Notes under the pieces: model-generated
Seen by the model: only the letters and a program-made list of their open reading frames with translations
Told to the model about the DNA's origin: nothing
The model's database searches: none
Assembly (NCBI GenBank): GCA_046757585.1
Contig: JBHHYR010000003.1
Location: 1 to 52,687 of the forward strand
DNA from: JBHHYR01 sp046757585
GTDB taxonomy: Bacteria > Desulfobacterota > Binatia > HRBIN30
Reading direction: 5' to 3'
DNA length: 52,687 nt
In this document: one piece after another, positions 42,654-51,655 of the stretch
Position numbering within the stretch: the stretch's first letter is position 1
How the letters are laid out: the number at the start of each line of letters is the position of its first letter
Program-made: the position numbers and the translations under genes

Positions 42654-43781
42654 ATGGTGGAGGACGAGCGAAAACGGTGGCGTTCGATGGCTCTGTGCTC
42701 TCTGGTGATCCACTGCGCTTGCCTCGGTAGCGCCGCGGCGCGCCCCGCGGATCTTTCCCTGTCTCCGCCGACATCGTCGGTCCAACGGCCCATTCCCGAC
42801 ACTTCGCCCGACACCGTCATGCGTGGGACACTGCGGCTGGACGTGGAAAAGCGCTACCCGACGCGGCTGGAGATCGAAAGCCGCTACCCGACACTGCTCG
42901 AGGTGGACAGCGCGTACCCAACTGTGCTCGGGGTCGAACGCCGCTACCCCGCCCGGCGGGTGGCCACGGTCGATCGTACGGGCGCACTCGGCCGCGTGCA
43001 CAACAACGGAACGAAAGTCGTGCGGGGTCGCGGGCACGCCGGCCATGCACGCGCGCGAGCCCGCCCGTACGCGGCACCGCCTCCCCGGAACATCGAGGCT
43101 CCCGCCGTGGCCTTGACCTTCGACACCGAGATTCCGCACGGGGAGGAAGCCAGTCACACTCTCACCACGGTGCTTGATACGCTCCGCGACGCTGGCGTGC
43201 GTTCGACGTTCTTCGTTGTGGGATGGTGGGCACGGGCCAATCCGAACATGCTGCGGCGCATGATCGCAGAGGGGCACGAGGTCGCCAGCCACAGCTTTAC
43301 TCATCAGCGCTTCGAAAACCGCTCGGTGTCCGAACTGCGTACCGAGCTTCAACAGGTCGCGGATGTCGTGCTGCGGGAAACGGGATCCCCCATCGCCCCC
43401 CTGTTCCGGCCACCCTACGGGTGTATCGATGCCTCTGCCGTTCGCCTCCTCCAGCAAGACGGCTACCGCTTGGCCGGCTGGACCGCGTCGGGCCGAGACG
43501 CTCGCTCCAAAACGCGCACGCCGCGCGAAGTCGTGGCCGCCGTGAGGGCTGGCCTCCGTCGCGGCGGCGTCCTCCTCCTGCACACCAACCATTGGATTAC
43601 TGCCGCCGCCTTGCCTGAGATTCTGCATCTCATCGATGCACGTGGCTGGAAGGCAGTGACGGTGTCGGAGCTGCTGCGCCGCAATCCGGCTACGGCAACG
43701 CGGCTTGCCCGGAGCGGGCTGCGAGACTGCACTCTCCGCCCGAGGCGCGTAGCCGCAGGCCTGCAAGCCGGAGCCCACTAA
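42654..43781 (+). CDS. Exported polysaccharide deacetylase (NodB domain) with tandem decapeptides
   Basis: A 375-residue protein. The N-terminus (SMALCSLVIHCACLGSAAA) is a short export signal, then a low-complexity region with four perfectly spaced decapeptides (residues 61-100) and a basic stretch (VVRGRGHAGHARARARPYA). The NodB catalytic domain spans about 150-345: VALTFDTEI in place of the usual TFDD, the His pair in SHSFTH, and FRPPYGCID. It should remove acetyl groups from a surface polysaccharide or peptidoglycan. Dual function of the repeat region (cell-wall binding) is inferred. It stands alone, 210 bases after the ligase gene. Confidence 0.87.
   Translation: MVEDERKRWRSMALCSLVIHCACLGSAAARPADLSLSPPTSSVQRPIPDTSPDTVMRGTLRLDVEKRYPTRLEIESRYPTLLEVDSAYPTVLGVERRYPARRVATVDRTGALGRVHNNGTKVVRGRGHAGHARARARPYAAPPPRNIEAPAVALTFDTEIPHGEEASHTLTTVLDTLRDAGVRSTFFVVGWWARANPNMLRRMIAEGHEVASHSFTHQRFENRSVSELRTELQQVADVVLRETGSPIAPLFRPPYGCIDASAVRLLQQDGYRLAGWTASGRDARSKTRTPREVVAAVRAGLRRGGVLLLHTNHWITAAALPEILHLIDARGWKAVTVSELLRRNPATATRLARSGLRDCTLRPRRVAAGLQAGAH
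42834..42953 (+). repeat. Four 30-base in-frame tandem repeats
   Basis: Units at 42834-42863, 42864-42893, 42894-42923 and 42924-42953 encode RLDVEKRYPT, RLEIESRYPT, LLEVDSAYPT and VLGVERRYPA. The consensus is x-L-E-V-E-x-R-Y-P-T; Leu at position 2 and Tyr-Pro at 8-9 are invariant. The DNA units differ at synonymous positions, so the repeat is old and kept at protein level. Confidence 0.9.
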
Positions 43782-44218
43782 CACGAGGGGTGTCGGCCCG
43801 CCCGGTCGCCAGGCTGGCGAATCCGGGTCAGCCGACCACTGCCCACGCTGTCCAACCAATCACGCTCCAGAGGAGCAGGCTGATCAGCGAGGCCGTGATA
43901 AAATGCCCCAGCGGAATGCGCAGCGTTGTACCTAGTTCCAGCGCCAGTTGGTCTCCGCAGTTTGTGCGGTCGTAGCCGAGCTGCATATGTCCGAGCCTCA
44001 GGGCTGACCGTACGCAATCGCCATGCCCGCGACAGAACGCCGCGAACGGAAGCGGCAGTGGACGACTCGCGGCCCCGCGAAGGTCATTCTCGTACCGGGA
44101 TGCCAATTTGTCCGCGCCTCGGACTCGAAATTGATTGGCTTATACGTGAAATTGGGACAAGTAATTTGAAATGATCACACAGGTGGCTAATAAGGTGGGC
44201 TGAGGGAGGGTGCTGAAC
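43782..44218. other. Intergenic region before sdhC
   Basis: This 437-base spacer holds one weak small reading frame (43828-43986, minus) and an AT-rich stretch at about 44121-44200, unusual for this sequence, that probably carries the sdhCAB promoter. I could not fix a -35/-10 pair there with proper spacing. AATTTGTCC (about 44104) and GGACAAGTAATT (about 44155) form an imperfect inverted repeat that might be a regulator site. Confidence 0.4.
43828..43986 (-). CDS. Possible 52-residue small membrane protein
   Basis: The frame from ATG 43986 (MQLGYDRTNCGD) gives a short polar part followed by one strongly hydrophobic helix (FITASLISLLLWSVIGWTAW). GAGG lies about nine bases upstream of the ATG. 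The hydrophobic helix is coherent and the frame does not shadow a larger gene, which favours it, but I recognise no family and conservation is untested. It converges with the deacetylase gene and diverges from sdhC. Confidence 0.35.
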   Translation of the reverse strand: MQLGYDRTNCGDQLALELGTTLRIPLGHFITASLISLLLWSVIGWTAWAVVG

Positions 44219-44884
44219 GTGGCAGTGCTGGTGCGATTTCTCACGTCAACCATCGGGCGGAAGGTTCTGATGGGGCTGACGGGGTTGTTGCTGATCGGCT
44301 TTCTGGTGGTGCACCTGGCGGGCAACCTCCTGATTTTTTCCGGAGCTCAGACGTTCAACGAGTATAGTGAGAAGCTGGTCTCCAACCCGCTCATCTACCT
44401 CGCGGAGCTGGTCTTGCTCATCCTCTTCGTTGTGCACCTCGCGCTTGGAATCACCGTGACGCGGGGCAACTGGGAAGCGCGGCCGCAGGGTTACGTGAAG
44501 AAGGCGCGGGCACACTACACCAGTCACAAGAGCCTTTCGTCGACAACCATGATTGTGAGCGGCGTCGTCGTGCTCGTCTTCGTGCCGATCCACATCCTGA
44601 CGTTCAAGTTCGGCCCCGATTATCCGTCCGCCGTGCCGCACGTCCGCGACCTGTACCGGCTGGTGATCGAGGTTTTTCGAAGCCCGCTGTACGTTGCGTG
44701 GTACGTCGTCGCCATGGTGGTGATCGGGTTCCACTTGTGGCACGGGTTCGGCAGCGGGTTTGAGTCCCTGGGGTGGAGTTATCGGAAACCGCTGCGGCGG
44801 TTTGGCCAGCTCCTCGCGGTTGTGCTGGCCGGCGGGTTTCTGCTCATCCCGGTTGCGATCTACGTCATGGGAGGTTCCCTGTGA
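44219..44884 (+). CDS. sdhC: Succinate dehydrogenase cytochrome b558 subunit (SdhC, type B)
   Basis: A 221-residue membrane protein with five hydrophobic helices and His residues placed to bind two hemes (VVHLAGNLL, VVHLALGI, TSHKSLSST, VPIHILTF, VGFHLWHGFG). This is the single-anchor, di-heme form seen in Bacillus, Wolinella and many delta-proteobacterial lineages, so no SdhD is needed. GTG 44219 is chosen because GGAGGG lies at proper distance; GTG 44210 abuts it. The stop overlaps the sdhA start as GTGA. It passes electrons between the flavoprotein/iron-sulfur subunits and quinone. Confidence 0.93.
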   Translation: MAVLVRFLTSTIGRKVLMGLTGLLLIGFLVVHLAGNLLIFSGAQTFNEYSEKLVSNPLIYLAELVLLILFVVHLALGITVTRGNWEARPQGYVKKARAHYTSHKSLSSTTMIVSGVVVLVFVPIHILTFKFGPDYPSAVPHVRDLYRLVIEVFRSPLYVAWYVVAMVVIGFHLWHGFGSGFESLGWSYRKPLRRFGQLLAVVLAGGFLLIPVAIYVMGGSL

Positions 44885-46794
44885 TCCTCGACGGCAAGAC
44901 GCCGGGTGGCCCGCTTGAGTCGAAATGGGACCAGCACAAGTTCGCCATGAAGCTGGTGAGCCCGGCGAACCGGCGCAAGTACACCGTGATCGTGGTCGGC
45001 ACCGGCCTAGCCGGAGCCTCTGCAGCGGCGTCGCTGGGTGAGCTCGGCTACAATGTCCTGAGCTTCACCATCCTGGACAGCCCCAGGCGTTCCCACAGCA
45101 TAGCGGCGCAGGGTGGTATCAATGCGGCGAAGAACTACGCGAACGACGGGGACTCGGTCTTTCGGCTGTTCTACGACACCATCAAGGGTGGGGACTTCCG
45201 TTCGCGCGAGGCCAATGTGTACCGGCTGGCGCAAGTCAGCGTCGAGATCATCGATCAGTGCGTGGCGCAGGGGGTGCCATTTGCGCGTGAATACGGGGGC
45301 CTGCTCGCCAACCGTTCCTTTGGTGGCGCCCAGGTCTCCCGCACGTTCTACGCGCGCGGACAGACCGGCCAGCAGCTCCTGCTCGGTGCCTACAGCGCGC
45401 TCATGCGTCAGGTTGACAGCGGCCAAGTGACCATCTTTCCACGGCGCGAGATGTTGGACCTCGTGGTCGTCGACGGCCACGCCCGCGGCATTGTCGCTCG
45501 GAACCTGGTCACCGGTACGCTCGAGCGCTATGCGGCTGACGCAGTGCTCCTGTGTACTGGCGGCTACGGGAACCTCTACTACTTGTCCACTAATGCCGGG
45601 AACAGCAACGTGACTGCCGCCTGGCGTTGTGCCAAACGGGGCGCGTTTTTCGCCAATCCATGCTACGTGCAGATCCACCCGACCTGCATTCCGGTCACCG
45701 GTGACTATCAGGCGAAGCTTACCCTGATGAGTGAGAGCTTACGCAACGACGCACGCGTCTGGGTACCCAAGCGGGCTGGGGACACGCGGCCACCCGACCA
45801 GATTCCAGAGACCGAGCGGGACTACTATCTCGAGCGCCGCTATCCGAGCTTTGGCAATCTCGTGCCCCGTGATGTTGCGTCCCGCAACGCGAAGCTGGTG
45901 TGCGATGAAGGCCGCGGGGTCGGTGCCACGGGTCTGGCCGTGTACCTCGACTTCGCCGACGCCGTGCAGCGCGTCGGCGAAGCCGTCATTCGCGAGCGCT
46001 ACGGCAATTTGTTCGACATGTACGCCAAGATCACCGGCGAGAATCCGTACAAGGTGCCGATGCGGATTTATCCCGCGGTGCATTACGTCATGGGCGGCCT
46101 CTGGGTTGACTACAACCTGATGAGCAACATCCCTGGTTTGTTCGTGCTCGGCGAAGCGAATTTTTCCGACCATGGCGCCAACCGCTTGGGAGCGAGTGCC
46201 CTCATGCAGGGTCTCGCCGACGGCTATTTCATCAGCCCGTACACGTTGGCCAACTACATCGCCAGCACTCCCCTGGAGCCGGTGTCGACCGACCACGCCA
46301 ACTTCAAGGATTCTCAAGCCTCGGTCCAGCAATGGATCGATCAACTCTTTGCGGTGAAGGGCAAGACTCCCGCAACTGAACTGCACCGCAAGTTGGGCAA
46401 GGTCCTGTGGGACAAGGTCGGGATGGCCCGCAATGAAAGGGGTTTGCAGGAGGCGGCACAGGAGGTCCGTGCCCTGCGCGAGGAGTTCTGGGCGGACGTG
46501 AAGGTGCCCGGCGCCCCGCACAACTTGAACAAGAGCCTCGAGCTGTCCCTGCGGATCGCCGACTACATGGAGTTTGCCGAGCTCGTGATTGCCGATGCGC
46601 TGCACCGTACCGAATCGTGCGGCTCCCACTTCCGCGAAGAGAGCGAAACCGCCGAGGGTGAAGCGAAGCGCGACGACGAGCACTTCGCTTACGTGGCAGC
46701 CTGGGAGTTCAAGGGTGCCGGCAAGGATCCTGAGCTGCACAAGGAGCCGCTCAAGTTCGAGTCCGTGCAGCTCACGCAACGCAGCTACAAGTAG
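44881..46794 (+). CDS. sdhA: Succinate dehydrogenase/fumarate reductase flavoprotein subunit
   Basis: A 637-residue flavoprotein. TVIVVGTGLAGASAA is the FAD fold, RRSHSIAAQGGINAA contains the His that binds FAD covalently, and VQIHPTCIPV and GLFVLGEANFSDHGANRLGA match the active-site and FAD C-terminal parts. Length and lack of a long N-terminal extension fit the type-B enzymes. GTG 44881 overlaps sdhC by four bases; no better in-frame start is upstream. It oxidises succinate to fumarate in the TCA cycle (or runs in reverse). Confidence 0.96.
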   Translation: MILDGKTPGGPLESKWDQHKFAMKLVSPANRRKYTVIVVGTGLAGASAAASLGELGYNVLSFTILDSPRRSHSIAAQGGINAAKNYANDGDSVFRLFYDTIKGGDFRSREANVYRLAQVSVEIIDQCVAQGVPFAREYGGLLANRSFGGAQVSRTFYARGQTGQQLLLGAYSALMRQVDSGQVTIFPRREMLDLVVVDGHARGIVARNLVTGTLERYAADAVLLCTGGYGNLYYLSTNAGNSNVTAAWRCAKRGAFFANPCYVQIHPTCIPVTGDYQAKLTLMSESLRNDARVWVPKRAGDTRPPDQIPETERDYYLERRYPSFGNLVPRDVASRNAKLVCDEGRGVGATGLAVYLDFADAVQRVGEAVIRERYGNLFDMYAKITGENPYKVPMRIYPAVHYVMGGLWVDYNLMSNIPGLFVLGEANFSDHGANRLGASALMQGLADGYFISPYTLANYIASTPLEPVSTDHANFKDSQASVQQWIDQLFAVKGKTPATELHRKLGKVLWDKVGMARNERGLQEAAQEVRALREEFWADVKVPGAPHNLNKSLELSLRIADYMEFAELVIADALHRTESCGSHFREESETAEGEAKRDDEHFAYVAAWEFKGAGKDPELHKEPLKFESVQLTQRSYK

Positions 46795-46805
46795 CGAGGA
46801 CTACC

Positions 46806-47561
46806 GTGGAACGGATGACACTCACGCTCCGGGTGTGGCGCCAAGCCAACCGCACCGCACCCGGCCGGCTGGTCGAATATGTCGCCAGGAACGTCGTGCC
46901 GGACATGTCGTTTCTCGAGATGCTCGACATGGTCAATGAAGAGCTGGTGATGAAGGGCGAGGAACCCATCGCCTTCGACTATGACTGTCGGGAAGGCATC
47001 TGCGGCTCGTGTGGAATGGTGATCAACGGCGTGGCACACGGGCCCGTACGGGGTACCACTGCCTGCCAACTGTTCATGCGTCACTTCAAGAATGGCGAAA
47101 CGATTACCGTCGAACCCTGGCGAGCCAAGGCCTTCCCCGTGATCAAGGACCTGGTCGTGGACCGCAGTGCCTTCGATCGCATCATGGCGGCAGGCGGCTA
47201 CATTTCGATCGCCACCGGCAACGCGCCCGAGGCCAACAACGTGCCGATCCCCAAGGAGGTGGCCGACGATGCCATGGACGCCGCGACCTGCATCGGCTGT
47301 GGTGCATGCGTGGCAGCGTGCAAGAATGCCTCGGCCGTGCTGTTCGTCGGGGCAAAGGTTGCCCACCTGGCACTGCTGCCCCAGGGGGCACCGGAACGGG
47401 AACGCCGCGTGCTCCGTATGGTCGAGCAGATGGAGAAGGAAGGTTTCGGAGCCTGCTCCAATGAGGGCGAGTGCCAAGCCGTGTGCCCGAAGGAGATTCC
47501 GGTTGCCCGCATTTCCCGCCTGAATTGGGAGTACACCCGCGCCGTACTCAAAGGGGGGTAG
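46806..47561 (+). CDS. sdhB: Succinate dehydrogenase/fumarate reductase iron-sulfur subunit
   Basis: A 251-residue protein with three cluster regions: DCREGICGSCGMVIN plus a later Cys ([2Fe-2S]), CIGCGACVAACKN ([4Fe-4S]) and CSNEGECQAVCPKEIP ([3Fe-4S]). GAGGA lies six bases before GTG 46806. It follows sdhA by eleven bases and closes the sdhCAB operon. It links the flavin to the di-heme anchor. Confidence 0.96.
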   Translation: MERMTLTLRVWRQANRTAPGRLVEYVARNVVPDMSFLEMLDMVNEELVMKGEEPIAFDYDCREGICGSCGMVINGVAHGPVRGTTACQLFMRHFKNGETITVEPWRAKAFPVIKDLVVDRSAFDRIMAAGGYISIATGNAPEANNVPIPKEVADDAMDAATCIGCGACVAACKNASAVLFVGAKVAHLALLPQGAPERERRVLRMVEQMEKEGFGACSNEGECQAVCPKEIPVARISRLNWEYTRAVLKGG

Positions 47562-47613
47562 CCGCGGCCAGCGGGCTCGCCGGCGTGCGTCGCCTGCGAG
47601 CCGCTCCGTCAGC

Positions 47614-49797
47614 CTACCGGGGCACTGGGGCACCGTTCGTACACACGGTGATCGGGAGACTCGTCGCGCCGGTCGCCCCCTGGTCGGTCTTAACCACCAG
47701 CTCGGCCGGTTCGAGGCAGGTGAACGGCCACCGCACCACCAGCATGGTGGGTGTAACGGCTTCGACGGGAGCGCTGACGCCGTTGACCTGCACGCAGTTG
47801 CCACGCAGCGGTACGCAGCGGTTGCGCCCCACCACGTCCGCGCACTTGTCTTCGCTGAAATGGCCGTCGATGACGTTGAAACCGGTGCCGAAGATGCGTA
47901 ACAGTTCACCTTCCCTACCTTTGGTGGGTGCGACGGCAAGGAGTGTCGGTGGCCGCTGCGACCGGTGTGCCTGCGGTGGAACGAAGGTGGTGTGGGCCCC
48001 GTGGTCGCTGAGATCCAGCCCGGCGATCGCCGCGTCGTTGCAGGTCGTCTCCCGCCCGCAGTGCTCCCATTGATCATTGACCGCGCTCACTGGCAAGCTC
48101 GTGGCGTTGCGGAGGTTGGCGCCCCCGACTGGCAGGTTGTTTTGTGCGAAGGCATTGTTTCCCGGACTCCCAAACGCGCCGCCGCCGAGATCGGCACGGG
48201 ACGCGTCGGCCACCACGGCACCATCCACGCCGTTGCACACCGCGCTGGTACCCTCGATGATGGCGGTGGCCGGCGCGCCCACGTCATTGAAGACGCGCAG
48301 GCCGGCAGCGCCATTGGTAGCGAGATAGTCGTCGCGCAAGCGCGCAAACGAGAATCCCCGCACCGACACCCCATTGGCACCGTTGCCACGTGCAATGTTG
48401 CCCCACGAGTCTAGCTCCGAGAAGCCGCTGAGATCGGCACCGTCTCGCGCGTTGGCCGAGAGGCCGTTTTGTGCCGCGCTGCCACGGTTGCGTTCCACAA
48501 CGTTGTGCCACGCCTGCACGTGCCCGCCGAGCGTGGCCTGAATCCCACCGTTGGCGTTGTCATGCACCCAGCAACGTTCGATCCGCGCGTACGCGCCAGT
48601 AGTGACCTTGATGCCCTTGTCGGAAACACCAGTGACTTCGCAATCGCGTATCAGGTTTACCGTGTCACGGAAATCCTTGCCCGCGTGCCGATCAACACCG
48701 ATACCGTCAGCGGACCCCGGCCCTTCGATGATGGACCGCTCGACGATGTTGCCGTCCGCGGCCGGCCCAGAGATGTTGAGGATGTCCCGGTTGTTGCCCC
48801 CGGAGTTCCGCAGACGCAACCCGATGATGTGATTGCGGCCTCCGGTAATGGCCAACGCCCCGATCGGCAATCCATCCGCGTCAATGATCCGATTACCCAC
48901 CGCCCCACTCGCGTCTGTTCCATCGATGGTCACGTCGTCACCTGCCAGCACCGGCAGCTGAGACTTGAGGTGGATCGTGGTTGAGACGCCGGGTGGAAAT
49001 GCCGTCGGCCCGAACTGGACGAGCACTGGCTTCGGCGCTCCCATCGCCGCCTGCAGCACCGCGCGCAAGGAGCCGGCCCCTGCGTTGGCTGTGGTCCGCA
49101 CGGATCTAACGCTGGCAAATACCGTGAAACGTACTTGATCGGGTGTGTCGCCAGCAACGAGCAAGGACGTTTGATGCTGCATCTGTCCCTTCCGGGGTTT
49201 CTTGACGTCGATCGAATGACGCCACCAGCCTGGCGCCAAACCGTCGAGCTGACCGCACGTCACAACGCCAGTGCCGGTACACTCGATTTTCATCTCGTAC
49301 GACGTGGACAGTGAGCCCGGGCGGCATTCTTGGCCGGTGCGCGCTCCGCTGACAACAATGGACACCGGTGAAACGCCGCTCTGATTGTCGATCTGAATCT
49401 GGAGCGCGCTGCCGAAGTTCGGACAAGCACGTGGAGTCGGCGTCATGGTAGCGGTGCCGGTGGGTGTGGCTGTGACCGTTGGAGTCGGGGTGACCTGTGG
49501 CGACCGCGTTGGAGAGGGGTCGGCCGTGGGCTCGGCGGTCGGGCTCCGGGAAGGCACGACGAGCGACAAGACCACGGTTGTCACGTCAGCTGCAGTCACC
49601 ATTCCATCGGCGTTGGCGTCACAGGTCGCACCTGCGTCTCCGCCGGAAAAGAGTGCCACAGTGACCGTTGCCGTGACGGGAGGATCGCCGCAGTCGACTG
49701 GACCGGCCAGCACCGGCCGCAACACGCCGACCAGCACGAGTAACGGTGCCGCTCGCCACGCGCAGGCACTCAACTGCCTCTGAAGCCAGCGGCGCAT
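47614..49797 (-). CDS. Large secreted beta-helix protein with dockerin-like module, Pro/Thr linker and IPT/TIG domain
   Basis: A 727-residue exported protein. Signal peptide RAAPLLVLVGVLRPVLA. Next is VDCGDPPVTATVTVAL followed by CDANADGMVTAADVTTVVLS, an EF-hand/dockerin-type loop with intact D-x-N-x-D-G ligands, then a long SPTAEPTADPSPTRSP-type linker. The body (about 200-620) is a parallel beta-helix: VTIDGTDASGAVGN, IIGLRLRNSGGNNRDILNIS, IERCWVHDNANGGIQAT and similar turns. The end (LLAVAPTKGREGELLRIFGT onward) looks like an IPT/TIG immunoglobulin domain. AAGGAG precedes ATG 49797. Likely a surface or extracellular carbohydrate-binding or -cleaving protein; no catalytic residues can be named. 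Confidence 0.82.
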   Translation of the reverse strand: MRRWLQRQLSACAWRAAPLLVLVGVLRPVLAGPVDCGDPPVTATVTVALFSGGDAGATCDANADGMVTAADVTTVVLSLVVPSRSPTAEPTADPSPTRSPQVTPTPTVTATPTGTATMTPTPRACPNFGSALQIQIDNQSGVSPVSIVVSGARTGQECRPGSLSTSYEMKIECTGTGVVTCGQLDGLAPGWWRHSIDVKKPRKGQMQHQTSLLVAGDTPDQVRFTVFASVRSVRTTANAGAGSLRAVLQAAMGAPKPVLVQFGPTAFPPGVSTTIHLKSQLPVLAGDDVTIDGTDASGAVGNRIIDADGLPIGALAITGGRNHIIGLRLRNSGGNNRDILNISGPAADGNIVERSIIEGPGSADGIGVDRHAGKDFRDTVNLIRDCEVTGVSDKGIKVTTGAYARIERCWVHDNANGGIQATLGGHVQAWHNVVERNRGSAAQNGLSANARDGADLSGFSELDSWGNIARGNGANGVSVRGFSFARLRDDYLATNGAAGLRVFNDVGAPATAIIEGTSAVCNGVDGAVVADASRADLGGGAFGSPGNNAFAQNNLPVGGANLRNATSLPVSAVNDQWEHCGRETTCNDAAIAGLDLSDHGAHTTFVPPQAHRSQRPPTLLAVAPTKGREGELLRIFGTGFNVIDGHFSEDKCADVVGRNRCVPLRGNCVQVNGVSAPVEAVTPTMLVVRWPFTCLEPAELVVKTDQGATGATSLPITVCTNGAPVPR

Positions 49798-49938
49798 GAT
49801 GGCTCCTTGTTGCTTACCGGGAAGCGACGCTGCGATGCAAGGTGATGCGTGCAGGCCCGCGCATGCGTGCGTGGCGCCTCCGACGCGAATGCGCGTGTCG
49901 CGCCGGCCCCCGAGACTCGCCACCGCGCCCCAATCTGA

Positions 49939-50646
49939 CTACGAGACCCTTCGTCCCTTGTGTTTCCGCGCCGTCCTCCGTCCTCCTGGGCCGAGCAATC
50001 GGTAGATTGCCTTTTCCAGGAAGCGCCTTTGCACTGCCAAGGCGCGTGGCGACATCGGCTTGCCGTCTCCAGCTCCCAATGTTTCCAAGGCGCTGGCATT
50101 GATGAAGTAGGAAAACACCATGCCGAACAGACCGAGCGCGAGGTGGGGCACCTCGTCCGGTGCCCAGCCCGCCTCGCGCGCGCTCTCGCGGATCACGGCG
50201 ATCCCCTGCCGGTACAGCGGAGTGAGCCAGCGAGCAATCAGCTTCTGCACACTGCCGCTCTGCTCGAGCAACGCCCGTTGCATGAGACGCGCCAAGTGCG
50301 GATGCACGGCGAGGTGCGCGGTCAGCTTGTCGACCGTGACCCGCATCTGTTCCGGCCGCAGTGCTCCGGGATGCCACGCTTCGGCGACCGCTTCCAAGAT
50401 GGGCCGCAGGCCACGCGCGAGCACCGCGTCGTACAGGTCTTGCTTGCTTGAAAAATGGTTGTAGAGGCTTGGGGCGGTAAGGTGCATCGCGCGCGCCAGG
50501 TCCCGCAGCGCGACCCTGTCGACACCCTGCGCCGCGAACAGCTGTTCAGCAGTATCCAAGATCACCTCACGCGTCGGCGGCGGTGGTTCCGCAGCTACCT
50601 TCCACCGGCGCTGGCGGGTTGTCAGGGTCGCGGCCTTGGGGTGCAC
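49939..50646 (-). CDS. TetR-family transcriptional regulator
   Basis: A 235-residue regulator. The HTH is typical: REVILDTAEQLFAAQGV, ALRDLARAMHLTAPSLYNHF, SSKQDLYDAVLARG. The C-terminal half carries LTAHLAVHPHLARLMQRALL and FGMVFSYFINASALE, as in TetR C-terminal ligand-binding domains. GTG 50646 is the chosen start. It lies 46 bases after the crotonase gene on the same strand, and a palindrome sits in that space, so it probably controls itself and perhaps related acyl-CoA genes. Confidence 0.92.
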   Translation of the reverse strand: MHPKAATLTTRQRRWKVAAEPPPPTREVILDTAEQLFAAQGVDRVALRDLARAMHLTAPSLYNHFSSKQDLYDAVLARGLRPILEAVAEAWHPGALRPEQMRVTVDKLTAHLAVHPHLARLMQRALLEQSGSVQKLIARWLTPLYRQGIAVIRESAREAGWAPDEVPHLALGLFGMVFSYFINASALETLGAGDGKPMSPRALAVQRRFLEKAIYRLLGPGGRRTARKHKGRRVS

Positions 50647-50662
50647 AAGCCTCTAGGTAGCG

Positions 50663-50676
50663 AACGAACGTTAGTT
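50663..50676. promoter_or_regulatory. Palindromic operator candidate for the downstream TetR regulator
   Basis: AACGAACGTTAGTT has six of seven base pairs symmetric (the one mismatch is G50666 with A50673). It ends 17 bases before the GTG start of the TetR gene and follows the crotonase stop. Palindromes with AACGAACGTT cores occur upstream of TetR-regulated fatty-acid genes, so autoregulation is likely. Confidence 0.55.
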
Positions 50677-50692
50677 AAGTCAAGCGCACGGA

Positions 50693-51475
50693 TCATGGCG
50701 GCTGCGGCGCCCAACGCGGAAGCCGCTTCTCGATGAAGGCGCGAAGCCCTTCGCGGACTTCATCGGACGCGAGTGACTCGGCAAACATTGGGAAATCAAT
50801 GGCCGGCAACTGGCGGTTGAGGTCACGCTTGAGCGCCGTGCGGGCGCGCGGGCCCGTCTGACGGACCCAGTTGATGGTTTCGGACACCGCAGCCTCGAGC
50901 TGGGCGTGCGGCACCACCCGCGAGATCAGCCCCATCGCGAGCGCCTCCTGCGCGCCGATGTATTGCGCCGTGAACAGCATGTACTTGGCCCGGGCCATGC
51001 CGACGCGACTCGCTAAGCGGGCACCGAGATAGCAGTCGGCGACACCTCGCAGCAGCTCCGGCGCCCGGAACGTCGCGCGCTCGGAAACTATCGAGATGTC
51101 GCTCATCAAGGTCATGTTGAGGCCACCCCCCTGGCACATGCCGTTGATGGCCATCAGGACGATCTTCGGGCAGCGCTCGAACTCCACGAACGGCAGGAGA
51201 TCGAAGCGATCGGTCTCCCGATCCAGCAGCTGCCCACCCTCGTGCTGCCCCGCCATCTCGCCACCGACGCAGAAGTACTCACCGCGACTCGTCACCACCA
51301 ACATGTCAACGGCAGGATCGCGCTCGGCGAGGACAGCGGCCTTCTTCAGCCCATGGTACATCTCGATCGTCAACGCGTTCCGCCGTTCGGGCCGGTCGAT
51401 GACAACCCGAATGATGCCGTTGGCCTTCGTGGCGTGCAGGTACCGTGAGTTGAGATCTACTGTGTCATGCTCCAT
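50693..51475 (-). CDS. Enoyl-CoA hydratase/isomerase (crotonase family)
   Basis: A 260-residue crotonase. IDRPERRNALT marks the N-terminal core, and the oxyanion hole is formed by REYFCVGGEM and INGMCQGGGLNM; FRAPELLRGVADCYLGARLA covers the trimer core. Residues at the usual catalytic Glu pair are not both present: the first position reads GGLNMTLMSD and the second APELLRGV has Glu. So hydratase, isomerase or hydrolase activity cannot be separated by eye. It adds water to, or isomerises, an enoyl-CoA. It is the first gene of a pair with the TetR regulator. Confidence 0.9.
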   Translation of the reverse strand: MEHDTVDLNSRYLHATKANGIIRVVIDRPERRNALTIEMYHGLKKAAVLAERDPAVDMLVVTSRGEYFCVGGEMAGQHEGGQLLDRETDRFDLLPFVEFERCPKIVLMAINGMCQGGGLNMTLMSDISIVSERATFRAPELLRGVADCYLGARLASRVGMARAKYMLFTAQYIGAQEALAMGLISRVVPHAQLEAAVSETINWVRQTGPRARTALKRDLNRQLPAIDFPMFAESLASDEVREGLRAFIEKRLPRWAPQPP

Positions 51476-51655
51476 CGGTCACCTCGTCTCGACGTCGATC
51501 CTGTACCAGATCCACCTACCCAAGGGCTACCGGTCATGCACGGCTGGCGATCCGGGCCCTGCGCCGGGCCGCTGGCTGTCACCTCCGGCGTTCCGTACTC
51601 GTACTCTAACAACCGCACGTGTCAGACGAGGCCGCGATGCGCTACACGCGACGTG

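Noticed and set aside
44773..44880. Upstream extension of sdhA
   Set aside because: It would overlap most of the end of sdhC; the GTGA overlap at 44881 and family length favour the later start.
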